From Blattabacterium cuenoti (GTDB lineage: Bacteria; Bacteroidota; Bacteroidia; Flavobacteriales; Blattabacteriaceae), in contig NZ_CP060245.1 of assembly GCF_014252455.1 (NCBI RefSeq), positions 88,173 through 152,172 on the forward strand: a DNA stretch of 64,000 nucleotides, given 5' to 3'. Positions 27,977 to 38,343 of this stretch are shown in pieces (positions within the stretch are counted from its first letter, which is position 1; each line of letters begins with the position of its first letter). The position numbers and the translations under genes are program-made. The notes below the pieces were generated by a model. The model did no database searches. It saw only the letters and a program-made list of their open reading frames with translations, and was not told the DNA's origin.

Positions 27977-29830
27977 TTATTTATTTACTAAATCTTTTAA
28001 TTTTTTAGATATAAAAATATTAAGATTTTTTCCACGTAATAAATTTTTTGATAAAAGAGTTAAATTTAAAGCCTCTTGAATGAGGTCTCTTTTTTTATTT
28101 TCATCTAATTCTATTAATATTTTTTTTATGAATGGATGATTAATATTTATTATTAATTGATATAATTTTTCATCATCATTGTTAATGATGCTTTTTCCCA
28201 TAGAATTCATTTCTTTTATTCTTCTTAAGTATTCTGGAATAATAATAAAAAAAGGATTATCTTTTTGTGATAAAATTTCTAATTTTATAGAAAATTTATT
28301 ATATTCATTTATTAAATTATTTTTTATAATCTTTTTTAAATCTTTTTTTTCTTTTTCTGAAAGTGCAGAAAAATACTTTTCTTCTTTTTGATTAATTAAT
28401 TTATCAATATGATCGGAATCTACGCTAACAAAAGAAATATCTTTATGAAAAAATTCTAATTTTTGTATTAAATGTACTGTCATAGGACTATTGAAAATTA
28501 ACACTTGATAAGATCTATCTTCTGCTTCTTTAATAGAACTATATTGTTTTTCTTTATTTGTAGCATATAGAAAAATAATTTTTCCTTCTTTATTTTTTTG
28601 AATATTTTTAATTTTTTCTTTTAATTCTTCTAGAGTAAAAAATAATCCATTAGTTGTAAAATAAAGAAAAAATTTATTTACTTTATCAAAAAATTTTTCT
28701 ATACTAATCATTCCATATTCGACAATAATTTTTATATATTTCCATTTTTTTTCAAAATTTTTTCTATCTTTTTTAAAAAGAAAATAAAGTTTATCTGCAA
28801 CTTTTTTTGTAATATATTTAGATATATTTTTAACAGATGTATCGTGTTGTAAATGAGAACGTGACACATTAAGAGGAATATCAGGAGAATCAATTACTCC
28901 TTTTAATAAACTAAGAAAATCTGGAACAATTCCTTCTAAATTATCCGTAATATAAACTTGATTTTGGTATAAATGTATTTTTTCTTTTTGAAAATCTATT
29001 TTATTTTCTATTTTTGGAAAAAATAAAATACCTGTTAAATTAAAAGGATGATCTATATTTAGATGAATCCAAAATAAAGAATCCTCTAATTGATTTGGAT
29101 ATAATTCATGATAAAAATTTAAATAATCTTTATTATTTAAATGCATTGGATTTTTTTTCCAAGCAGGAAAAATATTATTAATAACAGTTTCTTTATCATC
29201 TTCTTTTGATAAAGAAATGGGAATAGGCATAAATTTACAATATTTATGTAATAATTTTAAAATAAAATCATATTCTAAAAATTCTTTATTTTCTTCATTC
29301 ATCAAAAGAATTATTTCCGTTCCTCTTTTTCTTTTTTCCATTTTTTTTCTAAGAATAAAATTTGGAGTTCCATCACATGACCAAAATACGGAATGTTGTT
29401 CTTTTTTATAAGATTGAGTCAAAATAACTACTTTATTAGATACCATAAAAGTAGAATAAAAACCTAATCCAAAATGGCCAATAATAGAATTAGATATACT
29501 ACTACTTTGATCTTTATATTTTTGAATAAATTCTTCTGCTCCAGAAAAAGCTATTTGATTTATATATTTTTCTACTTCTTCTATAGTCATTCCTATTCCA
29601 TTATCAATAATATGAATAGTTTTATTATTTTTATTTATTTTTATTTTTATTTTAAAATTATTATTAATTTCTTCTATTTTTCCTATTCTTGCTATAGTTT
29701 TTAATTTTAAAATCGCATCTGTTGCATTAGAAACTAATTCTCGTAAAAAAATCTCTTTATCCGAATAAAGAAATCTTTTAATAATAGGAAAAATATTATC
29801 TGAAGTAACACTAATTTTATTTTTTTTCAT
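27977..29830 (-). CDS. htpG: Chaperone HtpG (Hsp90)
   Basis: HtpG is the bacterial Hsp90, an ATP-driven cytosolic chaperone that cooperates with DnaK. The N-terminal GHKL ATPase shows ELVSNATDAI, DNGIGMT and GHFGLGFYS. Middle and C-terminal domains follow to 617 aa, near the usual 620-630. The stop is one base from the convergent exonuclease gene. With grpE and dnaJ it shows that the chaperone network has been kept. Confidence 0.96.
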   Translation of the reverse strand: MKKNKISVTSDNIFPIIKRFLYSDKEIFLRELVSNATDAILKLKTIARIGKIEEINNNFKIKIKINKNNKTIHIIDNGIGMTIEEVEKYINQIAFSGAEEFIQKYKDQSSSISNSIIGHFGLGFYSTFMVSNKVVILTQSYKKEQHSVFWSCDGTPNFILRKKMEKRKRGTEIILLMNEENKEFLEYDFILKLLHKYCKFMPIPISLSKEDDKETVINNIFPAWKKNPMHLNNKDYLNFYHELYPNQLEDSLFWIHLNIDHPFNLTGILFFPKIENKIDFQKEKIHLYQNQVYITDNLEGIVPDFLSLLKGVIDSPDIPLNVSRSHLQHDTSVKNISKYITKKVADKLYFLFKKDRKNFEKKWKYIKIIVEYGMISIEKFFDKVNKFFLYFTTNGLFFTLEELKEKIKNIQKNKEGKIIFLYATNKEKQYSSIKEAEDRSYQVLIFNSPMTVHLIQKLEFFHKDISFVSVDSDHIDKLINQKEEKYFSALSEKEKKDLKKIIKNNLINEYNKFSIKLEILSQKDNPFFIIIPEYLRRIKEMNSMGKSIINNDDEKLYQLIININHPFIKKILIELDENKKRDLIQEALNLTLLSKNLLRGKNLNIFISKKLKDLVNK

Positions 29831-29848
29831 ACTTATTAAATATTTTGT

Positions 29849-30802
29849 TTATATCCGAAAAAAAGAATTAATAAATTCTTTTCCATTAAATTTTTTTAAA
29901 TCATGTTTTTTTTCACCTACTCCAATATATTGAATAGGTATTTTAAATTGATCCATAATTCCTATAACTACTCCACCTTTAGCAGTCCCTTCTAATTTAG
30001 TTAGAATAATAGAAGTAACTTTTACAAAATCAGTAAATTTTTTTACTTGTTCAAAAGCATTTTGACCAGTAGAAGCATCTAAAATTAATATAATTTCATG
30101 AGGGGATTGATCAATTACTTTTTTCATGACTCTGCTTATTTTAGCAAGTTCTTCCATAAGATTAACACGATTTTGTAATCTACCAGCTGTATCAATTAAT
30201 ACAACATCCATATTTTTAGATTTAGCAGATAATAAAGTATCGTATGCAACAGAAGCTGGATCTGCATACATATGTTGTTTAATTAATGGAACATTTACTT
30301 TATTTGCCCATATTTCTAATTGATTTATAGCAGCTTCTCTAAATGTATCAGAAGCACCTATAATAACTTTTAAACCTTGTTTTTTAAAATAAAATGCTAA
30401 TTTCCCAATAGTGGTTGTTTTTCCTACTCCATTTACCCCAATCATCATAATTACATATGGTTTTTTTTTTAATTTTATTTTATTTTCTAAACATGTATTA
30501 TTGAAATTTATAAGTAATTCAATTTCTTCTTGAAGAAATTTATATAATTCTTGTACATTTCGATATTGTTCTTTTTGAATTCTTTTTTCAAAATTATTAA
30601 TGATTTTTATAGTAGTTTTTGTTCCAATATCTGCAGATAATAATATTTCTTCTATCTCTTCTAAATAATTTTTATTTAATTTTGATTTTTTGAAAAAAAA
30701 ATTTTTGATTTTAGAAAAAAAAGTTTTTTTAGTTTTTTTTAATTCAAAATCAAATGTTTCCTTTTTTTTATTTAACAAAAACATTTCATTAATAAATATC
30801 AT
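29849..30802 (-). CDS. ftsY: Signal recognition particle receptor FtsY
   Basis: FtsY docks SRP-ribosome complexes to the membrane for cotranslational insertion. The GTPase motifs are GVNGVGKTTTIGKLA, DTAGRLQNRVNLM and TKLEGTAKGG. The N-terminal region (about 1-60) is short and basic, without the long acidic A domain of E. coli. At 317 aa it is like Bacteroidota FtsY. The start overlaps the DUF4295 gene by 14 bases, a conserved neighbourhood with L33 and L28. Confidence 0.97.
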   Translation of the reverse strand: MIFINEMFLLNKKKETFDFELKKTKKTFFSKIKNFFFKKSKLNKNYLEEIEEILLSADIGTKTTIKIINNFEKRIQKEQYRNVQELYKFLQEEIELLINFNNTCLENKIKLKKKPYVIMMIGVNGVGKTTTIGKLAFYFKKQGLKVIIGASDTFREAAINQLEIWANKVNVPLIKQHMYADPASVAYDTLLSAKSKNMDVVLIDTAGRLQNRVNLMEELAKISRVMKKVIDQSPHEIILILDASTGQNAFEQVKKFTDFVKVTSIILTKLEGTAKGGVVIGIMDQFKIPIQYIGVGEKKHDLKKFNGKEFINSFFRI

Positions 30803-30953
30803 TTTTTTGGAAAAAATTTTTTACTTCATTATATGGTAAAAATTTTTTTTCAAAAGTATAAGAACCAGATTTTTTAGATTTAACTGTTCGAATAGCTAAA
30901 ATAATTTTTTTTAAATTTTCTTTTTTTTTATTTTTAACAATTTTTTTAGACAT
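30789..30953 (-). CDS. DUF4295 family small protein
   Basis: A 54-aa basic protein, MSKKIVKNKKKENLKKI at the start and KSKKSGSYTFEKKFLP in the middle. It matches DUF4295, a small family encoded between rpmG and ftsY in Bacteroidota. The function is unknown; linkage to L28 and L33 suggests a ribosome role. The stop lies 14 bases inside ftsY. Confidence 0.85.
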   Translation of the reverse strand: MSKKIVKNKKKENLKKIILAIRTVKSKKSGSYTFEKKFLPYNEVKNFFQKNDIY

Positions 30954-30955
30954 AA

Positions 30956-31138
30956 TTATTTAATTTCTTTATGAATTGTATATTTTTTTAATATAGGATT
31001 ATATTTTTTTAATTTTATTCTATTTGGAGTGTTTTTTTTATTTTTTGTAGTAATATATCTAGAGGATCCAGAAATTCCACTTTTTTTTTGTTCAATACAT
31101 TCTAATATTACTTGTATTCTATTTCCTTTTTTTCCCAT
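30956..31138 (-). CDS. rpmG: 50S ribosomal protein L33
   Basis: A 60-aa L33 (bL33) with the segments [12 protein letters not shown] and [22 protein letters not shown]. The zinc cysteines of C+ forms are absent (only C15 remains), so it is the zinc-free type. It directly abuts rpmB (no gap) and is two bases from the DUF4295 start, giving a compact ribosomal operon. Confidence 0.95.
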   Translation of the reverse strand: MGKKGNRIQVILECIEQKKSGISGSSRYITTKNKKNTPNRIKLKKYNPILKKYTIHKEIK

Positions 31139-31372
31139 TTATTTTTTATAATTATAATTAAAACGTTTTAATGCTTTTTCAATTCCAATTTTATTAATAA
31201 TTTTTATAGCATAAGTACAAATTTTTAATTTTATCCATTTTTTTTCTTTTATTAAAAAAAAACGTTTTTTACATAAATTTATTTTAAAAAAACGTTTATT
31301 TTTATTATTTGCATGAGAAACTTTATTTCCTATCATTGCTTTTTTTCCTGTTAATTCACAAACTTTTGACAT
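31139..31372 (-). CDS. rpmB: 50S ribosomal protein L28
   Basis: A 77-aa bL28 starting [20 protein letters not shown], followed by [18 protein letters not shown]. It is the first gene of the minus-strand set rpmB-rpmG-DUF4295-ftsY. Length and N-terminal motif are typical. It is divergent from yebC. Confidence 0.96.
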   Translation of the reverse strand: MSKVCELTGKKAMIGNKVSHANNKNKRFFKINLCKKRFFLIKEKKWIKLKICTYAIKIINKIGIEKALKRFNYNYKK

Positions 31373-31415
31373 AATTATTTTTTTTACTAAATTAAATAAA
31401 ATTCATATTATAACC

Positions 31416-32144
31416 ATGTCAGGACATAGCAAATGGACTAATATACAACATAGAAAATCTCATAAAGATTTTATAAAATCTAAAAAATTTTCTAAAATAA
31501 TTAAAGAAATATCCATTGCAGCTAAAGAATCAGGGGGAAATAAAACTTTTTTTCGTTTAAAAAATGCAATTTTCAATGCTAAAGCTATTAATATTCCTAA
31601 ACATACTATAGAAAAAGCAATAAAAAATGCTTTACCAAAAAAAACTAATAATTATCAAAATTTTAACTTAGAAGGACAAATTCATGGAATTAGTTTAATT
31701 ATAGAATGTAATACCGACAACAGTATAAAAACGACTTATAATAATATAAAATCTTTTTTTAATAAAAAAGGAGGTAGATTATGTAATAATGGAGAATTAA
31801 TTCATTTATTTGATCGTATAGGTTTTTTTTCTATAAAAAAAAAAAATATTAATGGGTCACTAGAAAATTTTGAACTTATGGTAATTGATTTTGGAGCACA
31901 AGATTTTATAAAAAATAACAATATGATTTATATATATACTAAGTTTAAATTTTTTGGGTCTATGAAAAATTATCTAAAAAAATTAAAAATTATTCATATA
32001 TCTACAATTAAACATATTGCTAAACATACAAAAATTATTTTAAAAGAAAAAGAAAAAAAAATATTAAATTTTATTGAAGAATTAAAAATAAAAAATAAAA
32101 ATATAAATAATATTTATTCTAATTTAATTAAAAATAAAAAGTAA
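31416..32144 (+). CDS. YebC/PmpR family protein
   Basis: A 242-aa YebC-family protein with the signature MSGHSKWTNIQHRKSHKD and the following KFSKIIKEISIAAKESGG. Members are described as transcriptional regulators or, more recently, translation factors relieving ribosome stalling. An A12 tract (31835-31846) lies in frame. The stop codon overlaps the 5' strand of the RNase P RNA P1 helix, so yebC and rnpB may share a transcript. Confidence 0.93.
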   Translation: MSGHSKWTNIQHRKSHKDFIKSKKFSKIIKEISIAAKESGGNKTFFRLKNAIFNAKAINIPKHTIEKAIKNALPKKTNNYQNFNLEGQIHGISLIIECNTDNSIKTTYNNIKSFFNKKGGRLCNNGELIHLFDRIGFFSIKKKNINGSLENFELMVIDFGAQDFIKNNNMIYIYTKFKFFGSMKNYLKKLKIIHISTIKHIAKHTKIILKEKEKKILNFIEELKIKNKNINNIYSNLIKNKK

Positions 32145-32427
32145 GACGTCCTATCGCATTGATTTTTTTAAAATGAGGAAAGTCCGGACACCATAGAGCA
32201 GTACAATGGGTAACACCCATACACCGTAAGGTGAGGAATAGTGCAACAGAAAGAATATACAGATTATTGCTGTAGTGAAATCATGTAAACTCTGTACGGT
32301 GAAATGCCATATATACCGGAAAACTAGCTCGGTTGATACTGGGGGGTAGGCAGATTGAGATATAGGGCAACCTATATCCTAGATAAATGATAGGTATAAA
32401 AACAGAATCCGGCTTATAGTCTTACTT
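32141..32427 (+). ncRNA. rnpB: RNase P RNA
   Basis: The catalytic RNA of RNase P, about 287 nt. The universal P4 5' strand reads GAGGAAAGTCCGGAC, and the 3' strand is in ACAGAATCCGGCTTA. The ends pair as GTAAGAC with GTCTTAC to form P1. AGCTCGGTTGATACTGGGGG lies in the 3' half. Its protein partner rnpA is at 43633-43980. tRNA-Ser(GGA) begins 5 bases downstream. Confidence 0.95.
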
Positions 32428-32432
32428 TTATT

Positions 32433-32520
32433 GGAGAGATGGCCGAGAGGATTAAGGCGCACGCTTGGAAAGCGTGTTCACAATATAATAGTGTCAAGGG
32501 TTCGAATCCCTTTCTCTCCG
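32433..32520 (+). tRNA. tRNA-Ser(GGA)
   Basis: An 88-nt class II tRNA. The acceptor GGAGAGA pairs with TCTCTCC, discriminator G as in serine tRNAs, anticodon loop CTTGGAA giving GGA, and a long variable arm before GGTTCGAATCC. CCA is not encoded. It may be cotranscribed with rnpB, whose product would process its 5' end. Confidence 0.95.
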
Positions 32521-32528
32521 CTAGTTAA

Positions 32529-33674
32529 TTAATAGTTTTCTATATCTTTTAATTTTTTTTCAATAACATTTTTACGTACCCCCATTACTTTGTCTATATC
32601 TTTAGAAGCTGCCTGTAATTTATCTTGTGCTTTATGAAGTAATATTCCAAAATGAGTAAATTCTTGTTTCACAATTTCTAAAATTTTCCAAACTTCAGAA
32701 CTTCTTTTTTGAATAGCTAAAGTACGAAACCCTATCTGTAAACTATTTAACATAGCAGCTAATGTAGATGGACCGGTAATAATAATTTTATATTTTCTTT
32801 GTAATTCTTCTAATAAACTTGAATTTTTTACAATCTCTGCGTATATTCCTTCAAAAGGTAAAAAAATAATGGCAAAATCAGTAGTATGTGGAGGATCTAT
32901 ATATTTATATTGAATATCTTTAGACATTCTTTTTAAAACAGATTCCATGTTTTTTTTAGCTATTATTATTTGTTTTTTTTCTCCAATATTATAAGCTTCT
33001 TGTATTTTTTCATAAGTTTCTTTTGGAAATTTTACATCAATTGGTAACCATATAATATTTCCATCTTCAAGTCCTGGAAGTTTAATAGCAAATTCTACTA
33101 CATAATTTGTACTAGATTTAGTTATAACATTACAAGCATATTGTTCTGGAGATAAAATTTGTTGTAATAACATTGATAATTGCATTTCACTAAAACTTCC
33201 ACATATTTTTACATGATTTAATGTTCTTTTTAAAGCATTCACATTTTTTGCCAAATTTTTCATATCTCCTAATCCTTCTTGTAAAAAATGTAATTGATTC
33301 CCAATAATTTCAAAAGATTTACCTAAATGGATATTTAAAGATTTTTGAAGTTTTTCATTAACATTTTCTCTTATTTCTTCTAATTTTTTTTCTGTACTTT
33401 TTACAAGTTTTTCTTGTTCTTTATGAAAAAAATTTAATTTATTTGATTGATTATCAATATAAAAATAAATTTTATCATTAATAGAATTTTTAAATTCTTT
33501 TATAGATAATATCAGTTCTTCTTTAAACTCTTTTAAAACATTATTAAATTCTTTTCTATCATATTGAAATATTTTATAATATTCATTTTTTTGATCTTTG
33601 AATTTATTTTTTAAAAAAAATATAAAAAAAATCATAGAACTTACTACAATTCCACAAAAATAAAAAAATATCAT
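32529..33674 (-). CDS. rmuC: RmuC family protein
   Basis: A 381-aa RmuC-type protein: an N-terminal transmembrane helix (about 2-20), a long coiled coil (about 30-155), and the RmuC nuclease-like domain (about 160-360) with LPGLEDGNIIWLPIDVKFPKE and FAIIFLPFEGIYAE. RmuC limits DNA inversion at short inverted repeats in E. coli. It lies between tRNA-Ser and tRNA-fMet, in reverse orientation to tRNA-Ser. Confidence 0.92.
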   Translation of the reverse strand: MIFFYFCGIVVSSMIFFIFFLKNKFKDQKNEYYKIFQYDRKEFNNVLKEFKEELILSIKEFKNSINDKIYFYIDNQSNKLNFFHKEQEKLVKSTEKKLEEIRENVNEKLQKSLNIHLGKSFEIIGNQLHFLQEGLGDMKNLAKNVNALKRTLNHVKICGSFSEMQLSMLLQQILSPEQYACNVITKSSTNYVVEFAIKLPGLEDGNIIWLPIDVKFPKETYEKIQEAYNIGEKKQIIIAKKNMESVLKRMSKDIQYKYIDPPHTTDFAIIFLPFEGIYAEIVKNSSLLEELQRKYKIIITGPSTLAAMLNSLQIGFRTLAIQKRSSEVWKILEIVKQEFTHFGILLHKAQDKLQAASKDIDKVMGVRKNVIEKKLKDIENY

Positions 33675-33701
33675 AAAAAAATAATGATGAAGTATAATGA
33701 A

Positions 33702-33774
<73 letters not shown>

Positions 33775-33831
33775 ATTAATTTCTATAATATAATATTTTT
33801 ACTATACAAAATCAAATATTAATTAAATTTT

Positions 33832-35394
33832 TTATCCATTCATAGATATTAAAAATTCTTTATTATTTTTAGTTCTAGCTATACGTGATCTTAAAAATTC
33901 CATAGCTTCTACAGGATTCATATCAGAAAGATGTTTACGTAAAATCCACATTCTTTGTACTGTATGAGTATCTAATAACAAATCATCTTTTCTAGTACTA
34001 GAAGAAACTAAATCAATAGCTGGATAAATTCTTTTATTAGCAATTTTTCTATCTAATTGAAGTTCTTTATTTCCTGTTCCTTTAAATTCTTCAAAAATAA
34101 CTTCATCCATTTTAGATCCTGTATCAATCATTGCTGTAGCTATAATGGATAAAGATCCTCCATTTTCTATATTTCTAGCTGCACCAAAAAATCTTTTTGG
34201 TCTATGTAACGCATTAGCATCTACACCACCAGATAAAACTTTTCCAGATGCAGGAGCTACAGTATTATATGCACGTGCTAAACGTGTTATAGAATCTAAT
34301 AAAATTACTACATCATGAGAACATTCTACCATTCTTTTTGCTTTCTGTAATACAATATTTGCAACTTTAACATGTCTATCTGCTGGTTCATCAAAAGTAG
34401 AAGCAATTACTTCTCCTTTTACATTTCTTTGCATATCTGTGACTTCTTCTGGACGTTCATCAATTAATAATATAATTAAATATACTTCTGGATGATTAGC
34501 GGCAATAGCATTAGCTATTTCTTTTAATAAAGTAGTTTTACCTGTTTTTGGAGGAGCGACAATCATTCCTCGTTGTCCTTTTCCTATAGGAGTAAATAGG
34601 TCTACTATTCTAGTAGAAAGAGTTGCATTTTTTTCAGCTAATTTAAATTTTTCATTTGGAAAAAGTGGAGTCAGATGTTCAAAAGAATTTCTTTCTCTTA
34701 CAAAATTAGGAGGTCTTCCATTAATTTCAATAATTTTAATTAAAGGAAAATATTTTTCTCCATCCTTAGGAGGACGAACTTCTCCTCTTAGAGTATCTCC
34801 TGTTTTCATACAAAACAGTCTAATTTGAGATTGAGAAACATAAATATCATCAGGAGATGATAAATAATTAAAATCAGAAGATCTTAAAAAACCATAATTT
34901 TCTTGCATAATTTCTAATACTCCTTCACTAATTATAATTCCTTCAAATTCATATTCAGGTGTTCTATATTTATTAGAATTTTTTTTAGATACACCAATTT
35001 TTGGGATAGAAGATATTATATTTTCTGATCTGTCATTTTTTTTCCAATTTTGAAAATATTTTTTCTGATATTTTACAGATTCTTCTTTATTTTTTTTTTT
35101 ATTATAAGACGATTTTAAATATTCTTTAGAAGTTAATTTTTTTTTTCCATGAATATTTTCTAAATATCTATTTTTAGATTCAGAATTTTTACGTTCTTTA
35201 AATATTTTTTTTAAAGAAGAATTTTCTATCTTTGAAGAAGATAATGGAGGTATTTTTTTTTTGTTAAAAATGGAAATAATTTTTTCTAGGAGCTCGTTTT
35301 TTCGTAGTTGTGTACATTTTTTTAATCCTGAAGAACGAGCAATCTCCTGTAATTCAAAAAGTTTTTTACTTTTTAATTCAGTAATATCAAACAT
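33832..35394 (-). CDS. rho: Transcription termination factor Rho
   Basis: Rho is the hexameric RNA helicase that ends transcription. The N-terminal Rho_N domain (about 1-45) is followed by a basic, Ser/Lys-rich linker (about 50-140), as in Bacteroidota, then the RNA-binding domain. Walker A is PPKTGKTT, Walker [13 protein letters not shown], and the C-terminal Q/R loops follow. The length of 520 aa against about 419 in E. coli is due to the linker. A T11 run (A11 in the message) at 35090-35100 lies in the linker. Rho may matter unusually here because convergent genes leave no room for hairpin terminators. Confidence 0.97.
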   Translation of the reverse strand: MFDITELKSKKLFELQEIARSSGLKKCTQLRKNELLEKIISIFNKKKIPPLSSSKIENSSLKKIFKERKNSESKNRYLENIHGKKKLTSKEYLKSSYNKKKNKEESVKYQKKYFQNWKKNDRSENIISSIPKIGVSKKNSNKYRTPEYEFEGIIISEGVLEIMQENYGFLRSSDFNYLSSPDDIYVSQSQIRLFCMKTGDTLRGEVRPPKDGEKYFPLIKIIEINGRPPNFVRERNSFEHLTPLFPNEKFKLAEKNATLSTRIVDLFTPIGKGQRGMIVAPPKTGKTTLLKEIANAIAANHPEVYLIILLIDERPEEVTDMQRNVKGEVIASTFDEPADRHVKVANIVLQKAKRMVECSHDVVILLDSITRLARAYNTVAPASGKVLSGGVDANALHRPKRFFGAARNIENGGSLSIIATAMIDTGSKMDEVIFEEFKGTGNKELQLDRKIANKRIYPAIDLVSSSTRKDDLLLDTHTVQRMWILRKHLSDMNPVEAMEFLRSRIARTKNNKEFLISMNG

Positions 35395-35514
35395 AAAGTA
35401 ATTGGGTTATATTTTATATTTGCCATTCTTGGCTTAGAAATAATTATATAAATACGATAAATACAATTATACTTAATTTAAACTTTAATAAAAAATTATA
35501 AAATATTTTTTAAT

Positions 35515-35904
35515 ATGTTAAATCCTATATTTTATCGAATACAATCTTTTTATTTATTTATATCTATAGTATTATCTAATATTTCTTTATATTTATATTT
35601 ACAAAAAAAAAATCCATTTTTTTTAAAAAAAATACTGTTAATTTTTTTAATTATATGTTTATTTTTATCTATTTGTAGTTTTCTTTCTTTTAAAAAAAGA
35701 AAACTACAAATATTTTTAAATTCTTTTAATATACTTTTAAATAGTATAATTTTTATACTAAAAATTATTTTTTTTTCATATTATCCATCATTTTTTTTAA
35801 TAAAAATGAACTTTTTTATTTTATTATCTATATTGTTTTTATATCTTTCAAATAAATCTATAAAAAAAGATTTAGAATTAATTTATTCTATGAATAGAAT
35901 ATAA
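35515..35904 (+). CDS. DUF4293 family membrane protein
   Basis: A 129-aa protein with four hydrophobic helices. It begins MLNPIFYRIQSFYLFISIV and ends with FLYLSNKSIKKDLELIYSMN, matching the DUF4293 family. In Flavobacteria this gene lies next to rho, as here. Function unknown. It is followed two bases later by prfA. Confidence 0.85.
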   Translation: MLNPIFYRIQSFYLFISIVLSNISLYLYLQKKNPFFLKKILLIFLIICLFLSICSFLSFKKRKLQIFLNSFNILLNSIIFILKIIFFSYYPSFFLIKMNFFILLSILFLYLSNKSIKKDLELIYSMNRI

Positions 35905-35906
35905 TA

Positions 35907-36986
35907 ATGAAAAAAACTTCATTAATTAACAAATTTGAAATTTTAGAGAAAGAATTTCATAAAATTTCAAAATATATTCTTCAAAAAGATGTTCTATCTA
36001 ATTCAAAAAAATATAAATTTTTTTTAAAAAAATATAAAAAATTAAATAAAATAGTAAAGATATATGATATATATAAAAAAAAATTAATTTCTTTAAAAGA
36101 AGCTAATACTATTTTAAAAATAGATTATGATCCTGAAATGAAAGAAATGGCTTTTTTAGAAAAAAATAAAATTTTAGAAGATTTATCTTTAATTGAAAGA
36201 AAATTTTATAATCTTTATTTAAATGACATAAATAAAAATAATGATAGAAATGCTATTTTAGAATTACGTTCTGGAACCGGTGGAGATGAAGCTTGTCTTT
36301 TTGTAGAAGATATATTGCGAATGTATATCATGTATTTCAAAGAGATGAATTGGAAATACGAAATTATACATATTCAAAAAGGAGGTGTTAAAGGGTATAA
36401 AGAAATCATTTTAAATGTTATTGGAAATAACAAAATAGGAGTTTATGGAAATTTAAAATTTGAATCTGGAGTTCATAGGGTCCAAAGAATACCAAAAACA
36501 GAATCTCAAGGAAGAGTACATACTTCTGCTATAACTGTGGCTGTTCTTCCAGAAATTCAAGATATAGAAATGAATATTAATTCATCCGATATTAAAAAAG
36601 ATACATTTAGATCTAGCGGATCTGGAGGACAACATGTAAATAAAACAGAATCTGCTGTTAGATTAACCCATATTCCAAGTAAAATTACTGTAGAATGTCA
36701 AGAAGAACGTTCTCAACATAAAAATTTTGAAAAAGCGATGAACGTTTTACGATCTCGTATTTATCAAAAGCAAATGGAAAAAAAATTTCAAGAACAATCT
36801 ATAAAAAGAAAATCTTTAGTCTCTACAGGAGATCGTTCCGTAAAAATACGTACCTATAATTATCCTAAAGGGAGAGTCACAGATCATAGAATTCATAAAT
36901 CTATTTATGATCTTGTTGGTTTTATGAATGGAAATATTCAAAAAATGATTAATTATTTAAAATTATCGGAAATAGAAAATAAATAA
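35907..36986 (+). CDS. prfA: Peptide chain release factor 1
   Basis: RF1 terminates translation at UAA and UAG. The peptidyl-hydrolysis motif is in SGSGGQHVNKTESAVR, and the codon-recognition tripeptide is PKT in VQRIPKTESQGR, fitting the RF1 PxT pattern and not the SPF of RF2. At 359 aa it has standard length. It is two bases after the DUF4293 gene. Confidence 0.97.
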   Translation: MKKTSLINKFEILEKEFHKISKYILQKDVLSNSKKYKFFLKKYKKLNKIVKIYDIYKKKLISLKEANTILKIDYDPEMKEMAFLEKNKILEDLSLIERKFYNLYLNDINKNNDRNAILELRSGTGGDEACLFVEDILRMYIMYFKEMNWKYEIIHIQKGGVKGYKEIILNVIGNNKIGVYGNLKFESGVHRVQRIPKTESQGRVHTSAITVAVLPEIQDIEMNINSSDIKKDTFRSSGSGGQHVNKTESAVRLTHIPSKITVECQEERSQHKNFEKAMNVLRSRIYQKQMEKKFQEQSIKRKSLVSTGDRSVKIRTYNYPKGRVTDHRIHKSIYDLVGFMNGNIQKMINYLKLSEIENK

Positions 36987-37000
36987 TATAATAATTTCAT

Positions 37001-38335
37001 CTATAAAAGTGTATCTATAAAATTTGTATGATAATTTCCTTTTAAAAAATCATTATTTTTCATAATTTTTCTATGAAAAGGGATTGTCGTAGGAATTCCT
37101 TCTATAATAAACTCTTCTAATGATCTTAACATTTTTTCAATAGTTTCTTTTCTACTTTTTGCGGTAGTAATAATTTTAGCAATCATAGAATCATAATAAT
37201 GTGGAACTATATATCCAGCATAAACATGAGTATCTACTCGTACTCCTTTTCCTCCTGGTAAATGCATTTGAGTAATTTTTCCAGGAACTGGACGAAAATT
37301 TTTAAAAGGCTCTTCTGCATTAATTCTACATTCTATAGAATACATTTTTGGATAAAAATTTTTATTAGAAAGTTTTTTTCCATTAGCTATAAAAATTTGT
37401 TCTTGTATAAGATCTAACCCAGTTATTTCTTCTGTAATAGGATGTTCTACTTGTATTCTAGTATTCATTTCCATAAAATAAAAATTATGATTTTTATCTA
37501 CTAAAAATTCTATAGTACCCACTCCTTCATAATGAATAAATTCAGCCGCTTTAATTGCATTATTACCAATTTTTTTTCTTAAATATGTAGTTAAAAATGG
37601 AGAAGGAGCTTCTTCTACTAATTTTTGATTTCTACGTTGAATAGAACAATCTCTTTCAGATAAATGACAAGTTTTTCCATACTGATCACTAATAATTTGT
37701 ATTTCTATATGTCTTGGATTGATAATTAATTTTTCTATATACATATTAGTTTTACCAAAACAAGATAAAGCCTCTTTTTTAGCTTCTACCCAAGAAGATT
37801 GTAATTTTTTTTTATCTAAAACAGATCTAATTCCTTTTCCTCCTCCTCCAGAAATCGATTTAATTATAATTGGATATCCTATTTTTTCTACAATTTTTTC
37901 TATTTCTTTATAAGAAGCATCAAAAAAACAATCATATCCAGGTAAACATAAAATTCCAGCTTTTTTCATGTTTTTTTTAGCTGCAATTTTATTTCCCATT
38001 TGAATAATATGATTAGGTAATGGACCAATAAATTTAATTCCATGTTTTTGACACATAGATGAAAAATATGCATTTTCAGATAAAAACCCATATCCAGGAT
38101 GAATCGCATCTGCATTAGTTATTTCTGCCGCAGATATTAAATTAGGAATATTTAAATAAGATTTATATGGAGAAGGAGGCCCAATACATACAGCTTCATC
38201 AGCAAAATAAACATGAAGACTATGTTTATCTGCTGTAGAATATACAGCGACTGTTTTTATTCCCATTTCTTTAGCAGTACGTATAATTCGTAAAGCAATT
38301 TCACCTCTATTAGCAATTAATATTTTTTTAAACAT
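37001..38335 (-). CDS. accC: Biotin carboxylase AccC
   Basis: AccC is the ATP-dependent carboxylase subunit of acetyl-CoA carboxylase, making carboxybiotin on AccB. ATP-grasp motifs include SGGGGKGIRSV, FMEMNTRIQVEHPITEE and RIQVEHP. At 444 aa it is full length. accB lies 8 bases upstream and rpmF beyond it, all on the minus strand. accA and accD are not in this window. Confidence 0.97.
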   Translation of the reverse strand: MFKKILIANRGEIALRIIRTAKEMGIKTVAVYSTADKHSLHVYFADEAVCIGPPSPYKSYLNIPNLISAAEITNADAIHPGYGFLSENAYFSSMCQKHGIKFIGPLPNHIIQMGNKIAAKKNMKKAGILCLPGYDCFFDASYKEIEKIVEKIGYPIIIKSISGGGGKGIRSVLDKKKLQSSWVEAKKEALSCFGKTNMYIEKLIINPRHIEIQIISDQYGKTCHLSERDCSIQRRNQKLVEEAPSPFLTTYLRKKIGNNAIKAAEFIHYEGVGTIEFLVDKNHNFYFMEMNTRIQVEHPITEEITGLDLIQEQIFIANGKKLSNKNFYPKMYSIECRINAEEPFKNFRPVPGKITQMHLPGGKGVRVDTHVYAGYIVPHYYDSMIAKIITTAKSRKETIEKMLRSLEEFIIEGIPTTIPFHRKIMKNNDFLKGNYHTNFIDTLL

Positions 38336-38343
38336 AAAAAAAA

